Part shown: positions 6,520 through 14,194 of the stretch, in pieces
How positions within the stretch are numbered: position 1 is the first letter of the stretch
Layout: each line of letters starts with the position of its first letter
Assembly: GCA_043813895.1 (NCBI GenBank)
Contig: JBDRKQ010000189.1
Location: 1-14,995 of the forward strand
DNA: 14,995 nt
Reading direction: 5' to 3'
Source of the DNA: CAZTAR01 sp043813895
GTDB lineage: Bacteria; Planctomycetota; Phycisphaerae; UBA1845; UTPLA1
Position numbers and translations under genes: made by a program
The notes under the pieces: generated by a model
Databases searched by the model: none
Told to the model about the DNA's origin: nothing
Seen by the model: the letters and a program-made list of their open reading frames with translations, nothing else

Positions 6520-8649
6520 ATGGACATCTGGCCAGGAAAGCCGTATCCGCTCGGGGCAACCTGGGACGGTGCGGGCGTCAACTTCGCCTTGTTTTCGGAA
6601 AACGCGTCGGCCGTCGAGTTGTGCCTGTTCGACGCCGCGGGCCTCAACCGGGAGACCGCCCGTGTTCAAGTGGTCGAACACACCCACCAGGTCTGGCACG
6701 CCTACCTGCCGCAGGTCCGGCCGGGCCAGCTCTACGGCTACCGCGTACATGGCCCCTACTATCCCAAGGCGGGACACAGGTTCAATCCGGCCAAGCTCCT
6801 TCTCGATCCGTACGCCAAGGCCGTCGCCGGGAACCTCGTCGCGGGCGACACGCTGTTCGGTTATCCGGTCGGGCATTCGGAGGCGGACCTTGCCCGTGAC
6901 GAGCGGGACAGTGCCGCGGAACTGCCCAAGAGCGTTGTCGTGGACCAGGCTTTCAGTTGGGGCGGCGATACGCAACTCCGCATCCCCTGGCACGAGACGG
7001 TGATCTACGAGTTGCACGTCAAGGGCTTTACAGCGCAACATCCGGAGGTCCCGCGAGAACTCCGCGGAACCTATGCCGGCCTGGCCTCACCGCCCGTCCT
7101 CGAATACCTGCGGTCGTTGGGGATCACCGCCGTAGAGTTGATGCCCGTCCATCAGTCCCTGGTTGAACGCCGCCTCGTGGAGCAGAAACTCACGAACTAC
7201 TGGGGGTACAACTCCATCGGCTACTTCGCCCCGGACGCCCGCTTCGCCAGCTCGGGTCTGCTCGGCCAACAGGTCGCTGAGTTCAAGAGCCTCGTGAAGT
7301 CGCTCCACCGCGAGGGGATCGAGGTCATCCTCGACGTTGTCTACAATCACACCGGCGAAGGGAACCGTCTCGGTCCCACGGTCTGCTTCCGCGGCATCGA
7401 CAACGCCGCCTACTACCGGTTGGACGAGAAGGATCGGCGTCACTACGTAGACTACACAGGCTGCGGAAACACGCTCAACGTCATGCACCCGCGCGTGCTC
7501 CAGCTCATCATGGACAGCCTCAGGTACTGGGTGCTCGACATGCACGTCGATGGCTTCCGGTTCGACCTCGCCTCCGCCTTGGCGCGCGGTCTTCACGACG
7601 TCGATCGGCTCGGCGCGTTCTTCGACATCATCCACCAGGACCCGGTCCTTTCTCAAGTCAAGCTCATCGCCGAACCGTGGGACCTGGGCGAGGGCGGCTA
7701 TCAGGTCGGCAACTTCCCCGTGCTCTGGGCGGAATGGAACGCCAAGTACCGAGACACGATCCGGCAATACTGGCGCGGAAACGGCGGTCAGGTGGCGGAC
7801 CTTGCCTACCGGTTGACCGGCAGCAGCGATCTCTACGAACACACCGGCCGACGACCCTGTGCGAGCATCAACTTCATCACCGCGCACGACGGCTTCAGCC
7901 TACGCGACCTCGTGAGTTACAACGACAAACACAACGAAGCCAACGGAGAGGACAGCCGGGACGGTCTCAATGAGAATCTCAGTTGGAATTGCGGCGAGGA
8001 AGGACCGACGGACGACCCGGAAATCCTGGCGCTGCGCGCGCGGCAGGTGCGCAACTTCCTCGCAACCATGATTACGTCCCACGGCGTGCCCATGATCGTC
8101 GCCGGCGATGAGATTGGACGCTCGCAACAGGGAAACAACAACGCGTACTGCCAGGACAACGAGATCTCGTGGATCAACTGGGACCTCGATCAGCCGGCGG
8201 AGGATCTCCTGGAGTTTACCCGGTTCCTGATCCGGCTGTTCCATCAACACCCGGTCTTGCGACGCCAGCGGTTCTTCCGGGGACAGAAGGTCCACGGCTC
8301 GGAGATGAAGGACATCGTCTGGTACAGGCCGGACGCCTGCGAAATGACCGAGAACGACTGGCAGGATCCGAAGGTCTCCTGCCTCGGCGTTCGTCTGGCC
8401 GGGGACGCGATCGCGGAGGTGGACAGCCGCGGGACGCGACTCGTCGACGACACATTGCTCATCCTCATGAGCGCCCACAATCAGCCGATCGACTTCACCA
8501 TGCCGACCGATCGGCCTGGTTCGCAGTGGGAATTGATCCTCGACACGCGGGCCGCGACCGGACGGCGTCACATCCATCCGATCTCTGGCGGTGCCACTTT
8601 CGGGCTCGACCCACACACTCTCGCCGTCTTCCGTCTCCATGTGCCGTAG
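6520..8649 (+). CDS. glgX: Glycogen debranching enzyme (isoamylase type, GH13)
   Basis: This hydrolyses alpha-1,6 branch points of glycogen or limit dextrins. The 709-aa length is normal for GlgX/TreX enzymes. An N-terminal CBM48-like beta domain (about 9-100, PYPLGATWDGAGVNFALFSE) precedes the GH13 barrel. All four conserved GH13 regions are intact: DVVYNH at 272-277, GFRFD with nucleophile D349, acid/base E385 in LIAEPWDLG, and HD at 456-457 in FITAHDG. The GYNS motif near 229 is typical of the isoamylase group. The start is ATG 6520 with GAGAAG at 6511-6516. It is transcribed away from the sigma/kinase pair, and the Nudix gene follows after 50 bases, so the two are probably an operon. TreX-like specificity is an alternative to GlgX and cannot be separated by eye. 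Confidence 0.95.
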   Translation: MDIWPGKPYPLGATWDGAGVNFALFSENASAVELCLFDAAGLNRETARVQVVEHTHQVWHAYLPQVRPGQLYGYRVHGPYYPKAGHRFNPAKLLLDPYAKAVAGNLVAGDTLFGYPVGHSEADLARDERDSAAELPKSVVVDQAFSWGGDTQLRIPWHETVIYELHVKGFTAQHPEVPRELRGTYAGLASPPVLEYLRSLGITAVELMPVHQSLVERRLVEQKLTNYWGYNSIGYFAPDARFASSGLLGQQVAEFKSLVKSLHREGIEVILDVVYNHTGEGNRLGPTVCFRGIDNAAYYRLDEKDRRHYVDYTGCGNTLNVMHPRVLQLIMDSLRYWVLDMHVDGFRFDLASALARGLHDVDRLGAFFDIIHQDPVLSQVKLIAEPWDLGEGGYQVGNFPVLWAEWNAKYRDTIRQYWRGNGGQVADLAYRLTGSSDLYEHTGRRPCASINFITAHDGFSLRDLVSYNDKHNEANGEDSRDGLNENLSWNCGEEGPTDDPEILALRARQVRNFLATMITSHGVPMIVAGDEIGRSQQGNNNAYCQDNEISWINWDLDQPAEDLLEFTRFLIRLFHQHPVLRRQRFFRGQKVHGSEMKDIVWYRPDACEMTENDWQDPKVSCLGVRLAGDAIAEVDSRGTRLVDDTLLILMSAHNQPIDFTMPTDRPGSQWELILDTRAATGRRHIHPISGGATFGLDPHTLAVFRLHVP

Positions 8650-8699
8650 CGACGCCCCGCCTGAGGCACCTGTCGCAACGGTCCGCCGAGGTTGCCACC

Positions 8700-9599
8700 A
8701 TGATCGATGAAGCCATCGACAATCTACCCTTCGTGACGCTCGCGTTCGGCAGATTTGCCCTGAGCCAGATCCACGTCGCCTTTGACGACGCTCCCCGACC
8801 AAGCACGACCGAGCTGGATGAACTGATCGCCACCGAGTGGGATCGGCAGGTCCGGATGGCAAGAGAGAGCGGCGCGGTGCTCTTCGATGGCAAGATGCTC
8901 CGCTACGTGGACCACACGGTCCAAGTTGATTCAGCCTCTGGAGATCGCATTCTTGACTTGACCGTCGGCCCCACAGGCTACCGAGACTTCGTCGGAACCA
9001 ACCTCTACAACAGCCACCGGATCAAGGACTTCGGCTGGCATCGCTTCTCGAACCCAGTCGGGACGACGGCGACCCTGACGAGCAGCGACGGGCAGGTTTG
9101 CTACGGCCGTCGCTCGTCGAAGGTCGCCTTCCACGCCGGCCATGTCCACACCCTCGGCGGCGCGCTGGAAGCCAAGGACCAGACCTCCTCCGGGGAGGCA
9201 GACCCTTTCGCCAGCGTCCGCCGGGAGCTTGCCGAGGAAGTCGCTCTTTATCCCCCAGACATTCTCGACCTGTGGTGTTCCGGGCTGATTCGAGACAAAC
9301 AGATCTGCCAACCGGAACTCTTGTTCGAGGGGACGATCCGACTCACCGCCGACGAATTGCGGGAGCGCTGGCGACACGCCGAATCCAAAGACGAGCACGC
9401 GGAGATCGTGACGGTACCCGATACATCGGACACGCTGGTCCCCTTTATCACGAGATGCGGTCCTATCGCCCCGGTGGCTGTCGGCGCCCTCTTGTTGCAC
9501 GGCCGCCACACCTGGGGCGAGGCCTGGTTCAGGCGGGCGGCGGTCAAGCTGTCCGGCCGGACCGGCCCCGCCGGCAAAGACTCGCCAGATGCGTATTGA
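8700..9599 (+). CDS. Nudix-family hydrolase resembling NUDT22, possible UDP-glucose diphosphatase
   Basis: A 299-aa protein in two parts. The N-terminal half (about 1-135) includes LFDGKMLRY at 61-69 and YRDFVGTN at 94-101. A Nudix-like domain follows, with GG at 153-154, a long acidic loop, and RRELAEEVAL at 174-183, where Glu residues would bind the metal. The box deviates from the usual spacing and has Ala for the late Gly. YRDFVGTN, the following PVGTTATLTSSDG strand, and LTADELRERW after the box match the layout of human NUDT22 as I remember it (YRDFLGTN at the equivalent place). NUDT22 cleaves UDP-glucose or UDP-galactose to UMP and sugar-1-phosphate. The start at ATG 8700 is supported by GAGG at 8688-8691; the frame extends farther upstream only by overlapping glgX. 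Its place between glgX and a glycogen-synthase-like gene suits a role in nucleotide-sugar turnover. The Nudix call is fairly sure; the substrate is inferred. Confidence 0.78.
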   Translation: MIDEAIDNLPFVTLAFGRFALSQIHVAFDDAPRPSTTELDELIATEWDRQVRMARESGAVLFDGKMLRYVDHTVQVDSASGDRILDLTVGPTGYRDFVGTNLYNSHRIKDFGWHRFSNPVGTTATLTSSDGQVCYGRRSSKVAFHAGHVHTLGGALEAKDQTSSGEADPFASVRRELAEEVALYPPDILDLWCSGLIRDKQICQPELLFEGTIRLTADELRERWRHAESKDEHAEIVTVPDTSDTLVPFITRCGPIAPVAVGALLLHGRHTWGEAWFRRAAVKLSGRTGPAGKDSPDAY

Positions 9600-9941
9600 C
9601 AAGCACTTGCATCGCCTCCACACTTCCGGTGCTAGCGAGGCTCTACTGTCGGCTTCCCGCTCGGCGCCTAAGATGTTGGATGCGGAGGCGCTGGAATCTG
9701 AGAGAGGGACCGGTCGCATAGCGAGGACGGGATGCTGGAGGGGCCGGCGATCCCGACTGATTGCCAGAGAAGCTTGCAGAGAAGGACAGGCGACTGTCGC
9801 AGCGCAGGGTCAGGCGATTCGAATCGAGGGCGACACGAGCTCGAGGACCTGCCAGGCAGTCGGTAGTTTGTCTGCGCCTCGGCGGTGCGCAAGTTGAGTT
9901 GCCGTCGATGGTGTAGACCTCTTCACAGAGTTTTCACAGCG
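9600..9941. other. 342-base gap between the Nudix and glycosyltransferase genes
   Basis: I see no convincing gene here. Open frames on either strand (9589-9897 plus, 9668-9892 minus) lack a ribosome site or any recognisable motif. The only structure is a perfect 12-base palindrome, CGATTCGAATCG at 9815-9826. No clear promoter can be assigned to the glycosyltransferase gene. The gap may be an untranslated leader or degraded sequence. Confidence 0.4.
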
Positions 9942-11303
9942 ATGAATATCTTCATGCTGGGTTGGGAGTTTCCGCCGTTCATCAGCGGCGGTCTCGGGAC
10001 GGCTTGCTACGGCCTGACGCGCGCGCTGAGCGAGCTGGGGCACCACATCACGTTCGTGCTGCCGCAGCCGATCGAGAGCGAGCAGTACGCGACCCATGTG
10101 CGCCTCAAAACGCCCGCCTCTTCCCAGACTGCTTCCGTGTACTCCTCCTACACGATCGACGAACTTGTCAACGTGGAGTTCCACGCGATCCGATCCTCGT
10201 TGCAGGCATACGTCTCCATGGGCGACGAAAGCGAGACGCGCGTCGTCGAGGGGCAGACGCTTTCGTCACGGGAACTCCAGGCCGTGGAGGCCACGAGGGC
10301 CTTCCGGATTGCTGCGAGCCAACGTCGCGCGAAGGGAGCGGGGGGGGGCGCCGGCGCGCACTACGGCGGCGATCTCTTCGAAGAAATCAAACGCTATGCG
10401 CGCGTCGCGTTGAGCCTGGCCCGATCCGAGCACTTCGACGCGATCCACGCGCACGACTGGATGACGTACACCGCGGGTATCGCGGTTGCCGTGGTCTCGG
10501 GCAAGCCGCTCGTTGTTCACGTCCACTCGACCGAGTTCGACAGAAGTGGCGAGCATGTCAACCAGCGGATTTACGACATCGAGCGAGAGGGCATCCGTGC
10601 CGCCCACAAGGTAATCTGCGTGAGTCATCTCACACGGAACATCGTCCTGCAACGATACGGCGCTTCGCCGGAGAAGGTCGAGGTCGTTTACAACGCCATC
10701 GACAACAACGGCTCGCCGGGTCCGCTGCCGCCGAGAATCGGCCGCCACGAGAAGATCGTCCTGTTCCTGGGGCGGATCACCATGCAGAAGGGGCCGGAGT
10801 ACTTCCTGGAGGCCGCGCGCAAGGTGCTCGAATTCGAGCAGAACGTCCGGTTCGTGATGGCCGGCAGCGGAGACATGATCCGCCGGTCGATCGAGCTGGC
10901 GGCTGAAATGGGGATCGGCCACAAGGTCGTCTTCACCGGTTTTCTGCGGGGGGACGACGTCGCCCGGGTCTTCAAGATGGCGGATCTCTACGTAATGCCA
11001 AGCGTCAGTGAGCCGTTCGGCATCGCGCCGCTTGAAGCGCTCTCCCACGACGTGCCGGTTCTGATCTCCAAGCAGTCAGGCGTGTCGGAAGTGCTCGCCC
11101 ACGTCCTGAAGGTGGACTTCTGGGATGTCAACGAGATGGCGAACAAGATCATCGCCGTGTTGCGGCATCCGCCTTTGCAGGCCACTTTGAGGGAGCACGG
11201 CAGCTTCGAGATCAAGAAGCTCACCTGGGGCGACTCCGCGCGCGGATGTGTTCGCATCTATGGCGAGGCAATCGCTTTGGCGAACGGAGCGTACAGGAGC
11301 TAG
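9942..11303 (+). CDS. GT4 glycosyltransferase, glycogen-synthase-like
   Basis: A retaining GT-B glycosyltransferase of 453 aa that probably extends alpha-1,4-glucan from a nucleotide-sugar donor. The N-terminal Rossmann domain begins MNIFMLGWEFPPFISGGLGT with the donor/acceptor loop SGGLGT at 15-20, and IHAHDW at 168-173. The C-terminal domain has FLGRITMQKGPEYF with R278 and K283, and the EX7E motif SEPFGIAPLE with E357 and E365. ATG 9942 is chosen because the family starts directly with this beta strand; a GTG at 9885 is in frame but the added residues look random. No strong ribosome site is seen at either. A run of nine G (10340-10348) lies in the Gly-rich segment near 132-138. The GH57 gene follows after 77 bases; such GT4/GH57 pairs recur in bacterial glycogen loci. 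It could instead build another glucan. Confidence 0.88.
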   Translation: MNIFMLGWEFPPFISGGLGTACYGLTRALSELGHHITFVLPQPIESEQYATHVRLKTPASSQTASVYSSYTIDELVNVEFHAIRSSLQAYVSMGDESETRVVEGQTLSSRELQAVEATRAFRIAASQRRAKGAGGGAGAHYGGDLFEEIKRYARVALSLARSEHFDAIHAHDWMTYTAGIAVAVVSGKPLVVHVHSTEFDRSGEHVNQRIYDIEREGIRAAHKVICVSHLTRNIVLQRYGASPEKVEVVYNAIDNNGSPGPLPPRIGRHEKIVLFLGRITMQKGPEYFLEAARKVLEFEQNVRFVMAGSGDMIRRSIELAAEMGIGHKVVFTGFLRGDDVARVFKMADLYVMPSVSEPFGIAPLEALSHDVPVLISKQSGVSEVLAHVLKVDFWDVNEMANKIIAVLRHPPLQATLREHGSFEIKKLTWGDSARGCVRIYGEAIALANGAYRS

Positions 11304-11327
11304 GCCCAAGACCCCCCGGCCTTGGGC
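11304..11327 (+). terminator. Hairpin just after the glycosyltransferase stop codon
   Basis: GCCCAAG (11304-11310) and CTTGGGC (11321-11327) form a perfect 7-bp stem around a C-rich loop, beginning right after the stop codon. A run of seven G follows instead of a T tract, so it is not a classical intrinsic terminator. It may attenuate read-through, or stabilise the mRNA end, between this gene and the GH57 gene. Confidence 0.35.
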
Positions 11328-11380
11328 GGGGGGGCCTCGCCTGCAATGTGACAATCGCCGGTGTGAGGGACTGACAGAAC

Positions 11381-12550
11381 ATGGCGTCCGTTTGTTTCTA
11401 CTTTCAGCTCCACCAGCCGTTTCGGCTGCGGCGGTACTCCGTCTTCGACGCCGACCACAACTACTTTGACGACGCCATGAATAGGGAGATCTGCCGCAGG
11501 GTATCGGATCGCTGCTATCTTCCAGCGAATAAGTGCATGCTGGAGCTTCTACGGATGCACGAGGGGCGATTCCGCGTCGCATTCTGCCTCAGCGGGGTGG
11601 TCATCGATCAGCTCGAGATGTACGCCCCGGAGGTTATCGAGAGCTTTCAGCGCCTCGCCGAGACGGGTTGTGTCGAGTTCCTCGCGGAAACGTATCACCA
11701 CAGCCTGGCGTTTCTCTACTCCCGGGATGAGTTTACCGCCCAGGTAGCGATGCACCAGCAGAGGATTCGGTCCGTCCTGGGGTGCGAGAGCACGACGTTT
11801 CGGAATACGGAGTTGATCTACAACAATGAGATCGGCGAGGCCGTGCACAACCTGGGGTTCAAGACGATTCTCGCCGAGGGCGCCGATCATATCCTGGGCT
11901 ATCGTTCGCCGGACTGCGTCTACCGCCCGCCGAATGTTCCCATCCGGATTCTCCTGAAGAACTATCGACTCTCGGACGACATCGCGTTCCGCTTCGGCAA
12001 CCGCGCCTGGGCCGAATGGCCCTTGACGCCTGAGAAGTTCACGAACTGGGTGAACCGGGTGAACGGGGACGGATGCGCGGTCAATCTCTTCATGGACTAC
12101 GAGACGTTCGGCGAACACCAGTGGGAGGACACAGGCATCTTCGATTTCCTGAACCGCCTGCCGGGGGAGGTCCTCCGTCACGAGAGCAACGAATTCAGGA
12201 TGCCGCGAGAGGTGGCCGAGGAGCACGAGCCGGCCGACGAGTTCGACTGTCCGCACCTGATCAGTTGGGCCGATGCGGAACGAGATCTTTCGGCGTGGTT
12301 GGGCAATGCGATGCAGTCGAATGCCCTCCAGGATCTGTACGCCCTGGAACAGGCGGTGAAGGCGTCCGGTGACGACGTGCTGCTTAATGATTGGCGACGA
12401 TTACAGACGTCGGATCATTTCTACTACATGTGCACGAAGTACTTCGCCGACGGCGAAGTCCACAGCTACTTCAACCCGTACGAATCACCGTACGACAGCT
12501 ACATCAACTTTATGAACGTCCTGGACAATGTGGCTGCCAGGGCGGGTTAA
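11381..12550 (+). CDS. GH57 family glycoside hydrolase (alpha-amylase or 4-alpha-glucanotransferase type)
   Basis: A 389-aa retaining enzyme of family GH57 acting on alpha-glucans. It begins with the family motif HQPFR (11-15) on the first barrel strand. The catalytic nucleophile is E144 in FRNTELIYNN, and the acid/base is D239 in MDYETFGEHQ; both are intact. The length fits the short amylase-type GH57 proteins that pair with GT4 glycogen synthases, not the branching enzymes, which are longer. No signal peptide is seen, so it acts on internal glucan. The start is ATG 11381 with GAGGGA at 11365-11370. It lies downstream of the GT4 gene and is probably co-transcribed despite the hairpin between them. 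Hydrolase and transferase activity cannot be told apart by sequence reading. Confidence 0.92.
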   Translation: MASVCFYFQLHQPFRLRRYSVFDADHNYFDDAMNREICRRVSDRCYLPANKCMLELLRMHEGRFRVAFCLSGVVIDQLEMYAPEVIESFQRLAETGCVEFLAETYHHSLAFLYSRDEFTAQVAMHQQRIRSVLGCESTTFRNTELIYNNEIGEAVHNLGFKTILAEGADHILGYRSPDCVYRPPNVPIRILLKNYRLSDDIAFRFGNRAWAEWPLTPEKFTNWVNRVNGDGCAVNLFMDYETFGEHQWEDTGIFDFLNRLPGEVLRHESNEFRMPREVAEEHEPADEFDCPHLISWADAERDLSAWLGNAMQSNALQDLYALEQAVKASGDDVLLNDWRRLQTSDHFYYMCTKYFADGEVHSYFNPYESPYDSYINFMNVLDNVAARAG

Positions 12551-12697
12551 CGATCGCTCCAGGGGGGGGCGTGCTTTCGAAACTGCCGGCTTGCCTCAAA
12601 CGATGTCGGCAGGCGCGACCGTATGCCGGTGGGACGGCGCCTGACATTCACCAGACGCCTCAGGCAATGGGGCGCGGCGAACTGGAGAGGCGGGGCG

Positions 12698-12723
12698 GCC
12701 GGACCGATACAATTCGGTCGGGC
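12698..12723. promoter_or_regulatory. Palindrome centred on a TACAAT box upstream of the phosphofructokinase gene
   Basis: GACCGA (12702-12707) and TCGGTC (12714-12719) are a perfect inverted repeat flanking TACAAT (12708-12713); with one mismatch the symmetry extends to 10 bp per side. TACAAT could be a -10 box, with the palindrome as a regulator-binding site over it, about 85 bases before the start codon. No good -35 box lies 16-18 bases upstream, so promoter activity would need an activator, or the structure could be an RNA hairpin. Confidence 0.4.
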
Positions 12724-12799
12724 GATACCGGCGGAACTTGTTTCTGAACACCAACATCCACCCGGCATCTCTTGATGATACGGCATAGGAACGATTCGT

Positions 12800-14161
12800 A
12801 TGAGTGCGTCTAGGCTGGCTATTCTGGTTGGAGGCGGCCCGGCCCCGGGCATCAACGGCGTCATCGGCGCCGCAACGATCGAGGCGGTCAACAACGGCCT
12901 GTCGGTTATCGGCCTTTACGATGGCTTCAAGTGGGTCTCGTCAGACCGCTTCGTGTCCGAGCGGCATTCGGTGGAGTTGAGGATCTCGGACGTTGCGCGG
13001 ATTCACTTCGACGGGGGGTCGATCCTCCGAACTGCCAGGACGACGCTTCTGGACGAATCCCTGCTCGGCACCTCTGTCGTCGTCCAGCCTGATGAGCGCA
13101 AGGTCAATTGCGTACTTCGTAATTTTACCGAGATGGGCGTGACGCACGTGCTGACCATCGGCGGTGACGACACGGCCCTGAGTTCGCGATTCGTCGCCGA
13201 CAAAGCGGGCGGCCGTATTCGCGTGGTTCACGTCCCCAAGACGATCGACAACGATTTACCGTTGCCCGGCGACATCCCGACCTTCGGCTTTACCACCGCG
13301 CGACATCTCGGTTCCGAGCTTGTCGCCAATCTTATGGAGGATGCGCGCACGACGCGCCGGTGGTACATCGTCGTGGTCATGGGCCGTCATGCCGGGTTCC
13401 TCGCCCTGGGAATGGGCAAAGCAACCGGCGCTACGCTCACGTTGATCCCCGAGGAGTTCCCCGACATCATCACCATCCAGCAGATCGCGGATGTCATCGA
13501 GGGCTCGATGATCAAGCGCCTCGCCTCGGGACGCGACGACGGCGTGGCGATCATCGCCGAGGGACTTGCCTATCGCCTCGGCGACAAGGAGGAAATCGAG
13601 CGCCTCTTGGGTAAAGATGTGTCGCTCGATGCGGCGGGGCACATCCGCCTTGCCGAGATACCGATTGCCCGCTTGATCAGTGCGGAACTCGTCAGACGGT
13701 GGGAGGCTCGCGGCGAGAAAATGACCGTCGTCCCGCAGACCCTCGGATACATGCTTCGGTGCGCGCCGCCGACCCCGAAGGACATGGCCTACTGCCGCGA
13801 CCTCGGCAACGGCGCGGTTCGGCTGCTCCTGGACAAGACGCTCGACGTGACAGGCGGGATCATGGTGACACTCCAGGGTGGCAATCTCTGTCCCATGAGT
13901 TTCTCCGACATGATCGATCCCCAGACGAATCGCACACGGGTTCGCACCGTTGACATCAATTCTGACAGCTACCGCGTGGGCCGGGCCTACATGATCCGGC
14001 TGGAGACGTCGGACCTGAAAGACCCCGTCATGCGGGCAAAGCTGGCAAACGCCGCGAAGATGAACGAGCAGGATTTTGTCGAGCGATATCGAGAGGCCGC
14101 TCGACGGCTCGGTGACACTAACGGCGATCCCCCGGCAGCGAAAGCCTCCTCGACAGATTAA
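12800..14161 (+). CDS. Phosphofructokinase, probably pyrophosphate-dependent
   Basis: This 453-aa protein phosphorylates fructose-6-phosphate to the 1,6-bisphosphate. Motifs in order are GGGPAPGING (11-20), GGSILRTAR (72-80), GGDDTA (121-126), PKTIDND (146-152) with catalytic Asp 150, MGR (194-196) and PEEF (217-220). Asp 124 and Lys 147 occupy the positions that are Gly in ATP-dependent bacterial enzymes; Asp and Lys there are the known signature of pyrophosphate-dependent forms, which work reversibly. The length is beyond the roughly 320 aa of ATP-PFK and suits the longer PPi/atypical groups. ATG 12800 is preceded by AGGA at 12787-12790. It lies 249 bases after the GH57 gene and may have its own promoter. 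ATP use by a divergent relative remains possible. Confidence 0.92.
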   Translation: MSASRLAILVGGGPAPGINGVIGAATIEAVNNGLSVIGLYDGFKWVSSDRFVSERHSVELRISDVARIHFDGGSILRTARTTLLDESLLGTSVVVQPDERKVNCVLRNFTEMGVTHVLTIGGDDTALSSRFVADKAGGRIRVVHVPKTIDNDLPLPGDIPTFGFTTARHLGSELVANLMEDARTTRRWYIVVVMGRHAGFLALGMGKATGATLTLIPEEFPDIITIQQIADVIEGSMIKRLASGRDDGVAIIAEGLAYRLGDKEEIERLLGKDVSLDAAGHIRLAEIPIARLISAELVRRWEARGEKMTVVPQTLGYMLRCAPPTPKDMAYCRDLGNGAVRLLLDKTLDVTGGIMVTLQGGNLCPMSFSDMIDPQTNRTRVRTVDINSDSYRVGRAYMIRLETSDLKDPVMRAKLANAAKMNEQDFVERYREAARRLGDTNGDPPAAKASSTD

Positions 14162-14169
14162 GCCCGCAG

Positions 14170-14187
14170 GGTGCGTTGTGACGCACC
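14170..14187. terminator. Bidirectional hairpin between convergent genes
   Basis: GGTGCGT (14170-14176) and ACGCACC (14181-14187) pair perfectly over 7 bp with a TGTG loop, in the 33-base gap between two convergent stop codons. There is no T tract on either strand. The position suits a shared transcription end, although short palindromes of this look may also be dispersed repeats. Confidence 0.5.
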
Positions 14188-14194
14188 ATCCTCG

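Noticed and set aside
9596..9624. A perfect TTGACA at the end of the Nudix gene as a promoter
   Set aside because: The base positions 17 downstream read CACACT, a poor -10, and no gene starts nearby.
9815..9826. CGATTCGAATCG palindrome as an operator
   Set aside because: It is perfect but alone, with no promoter elements next to it; a 12-base palindrome can occur by chance.
9589..9897. A 102-codon frame in the gap before the glycosyltransferase gene
   Set aside because: It overlaps the end of the Nudix gene, has no ribosome site, and its composition looks random.
12639..12665. GCCTGA/TCAGGC inverted repeat as a terminator for the GH57 gene
   Set aside because: The stem is only 6 bp with a 15-base loop and no T tract.
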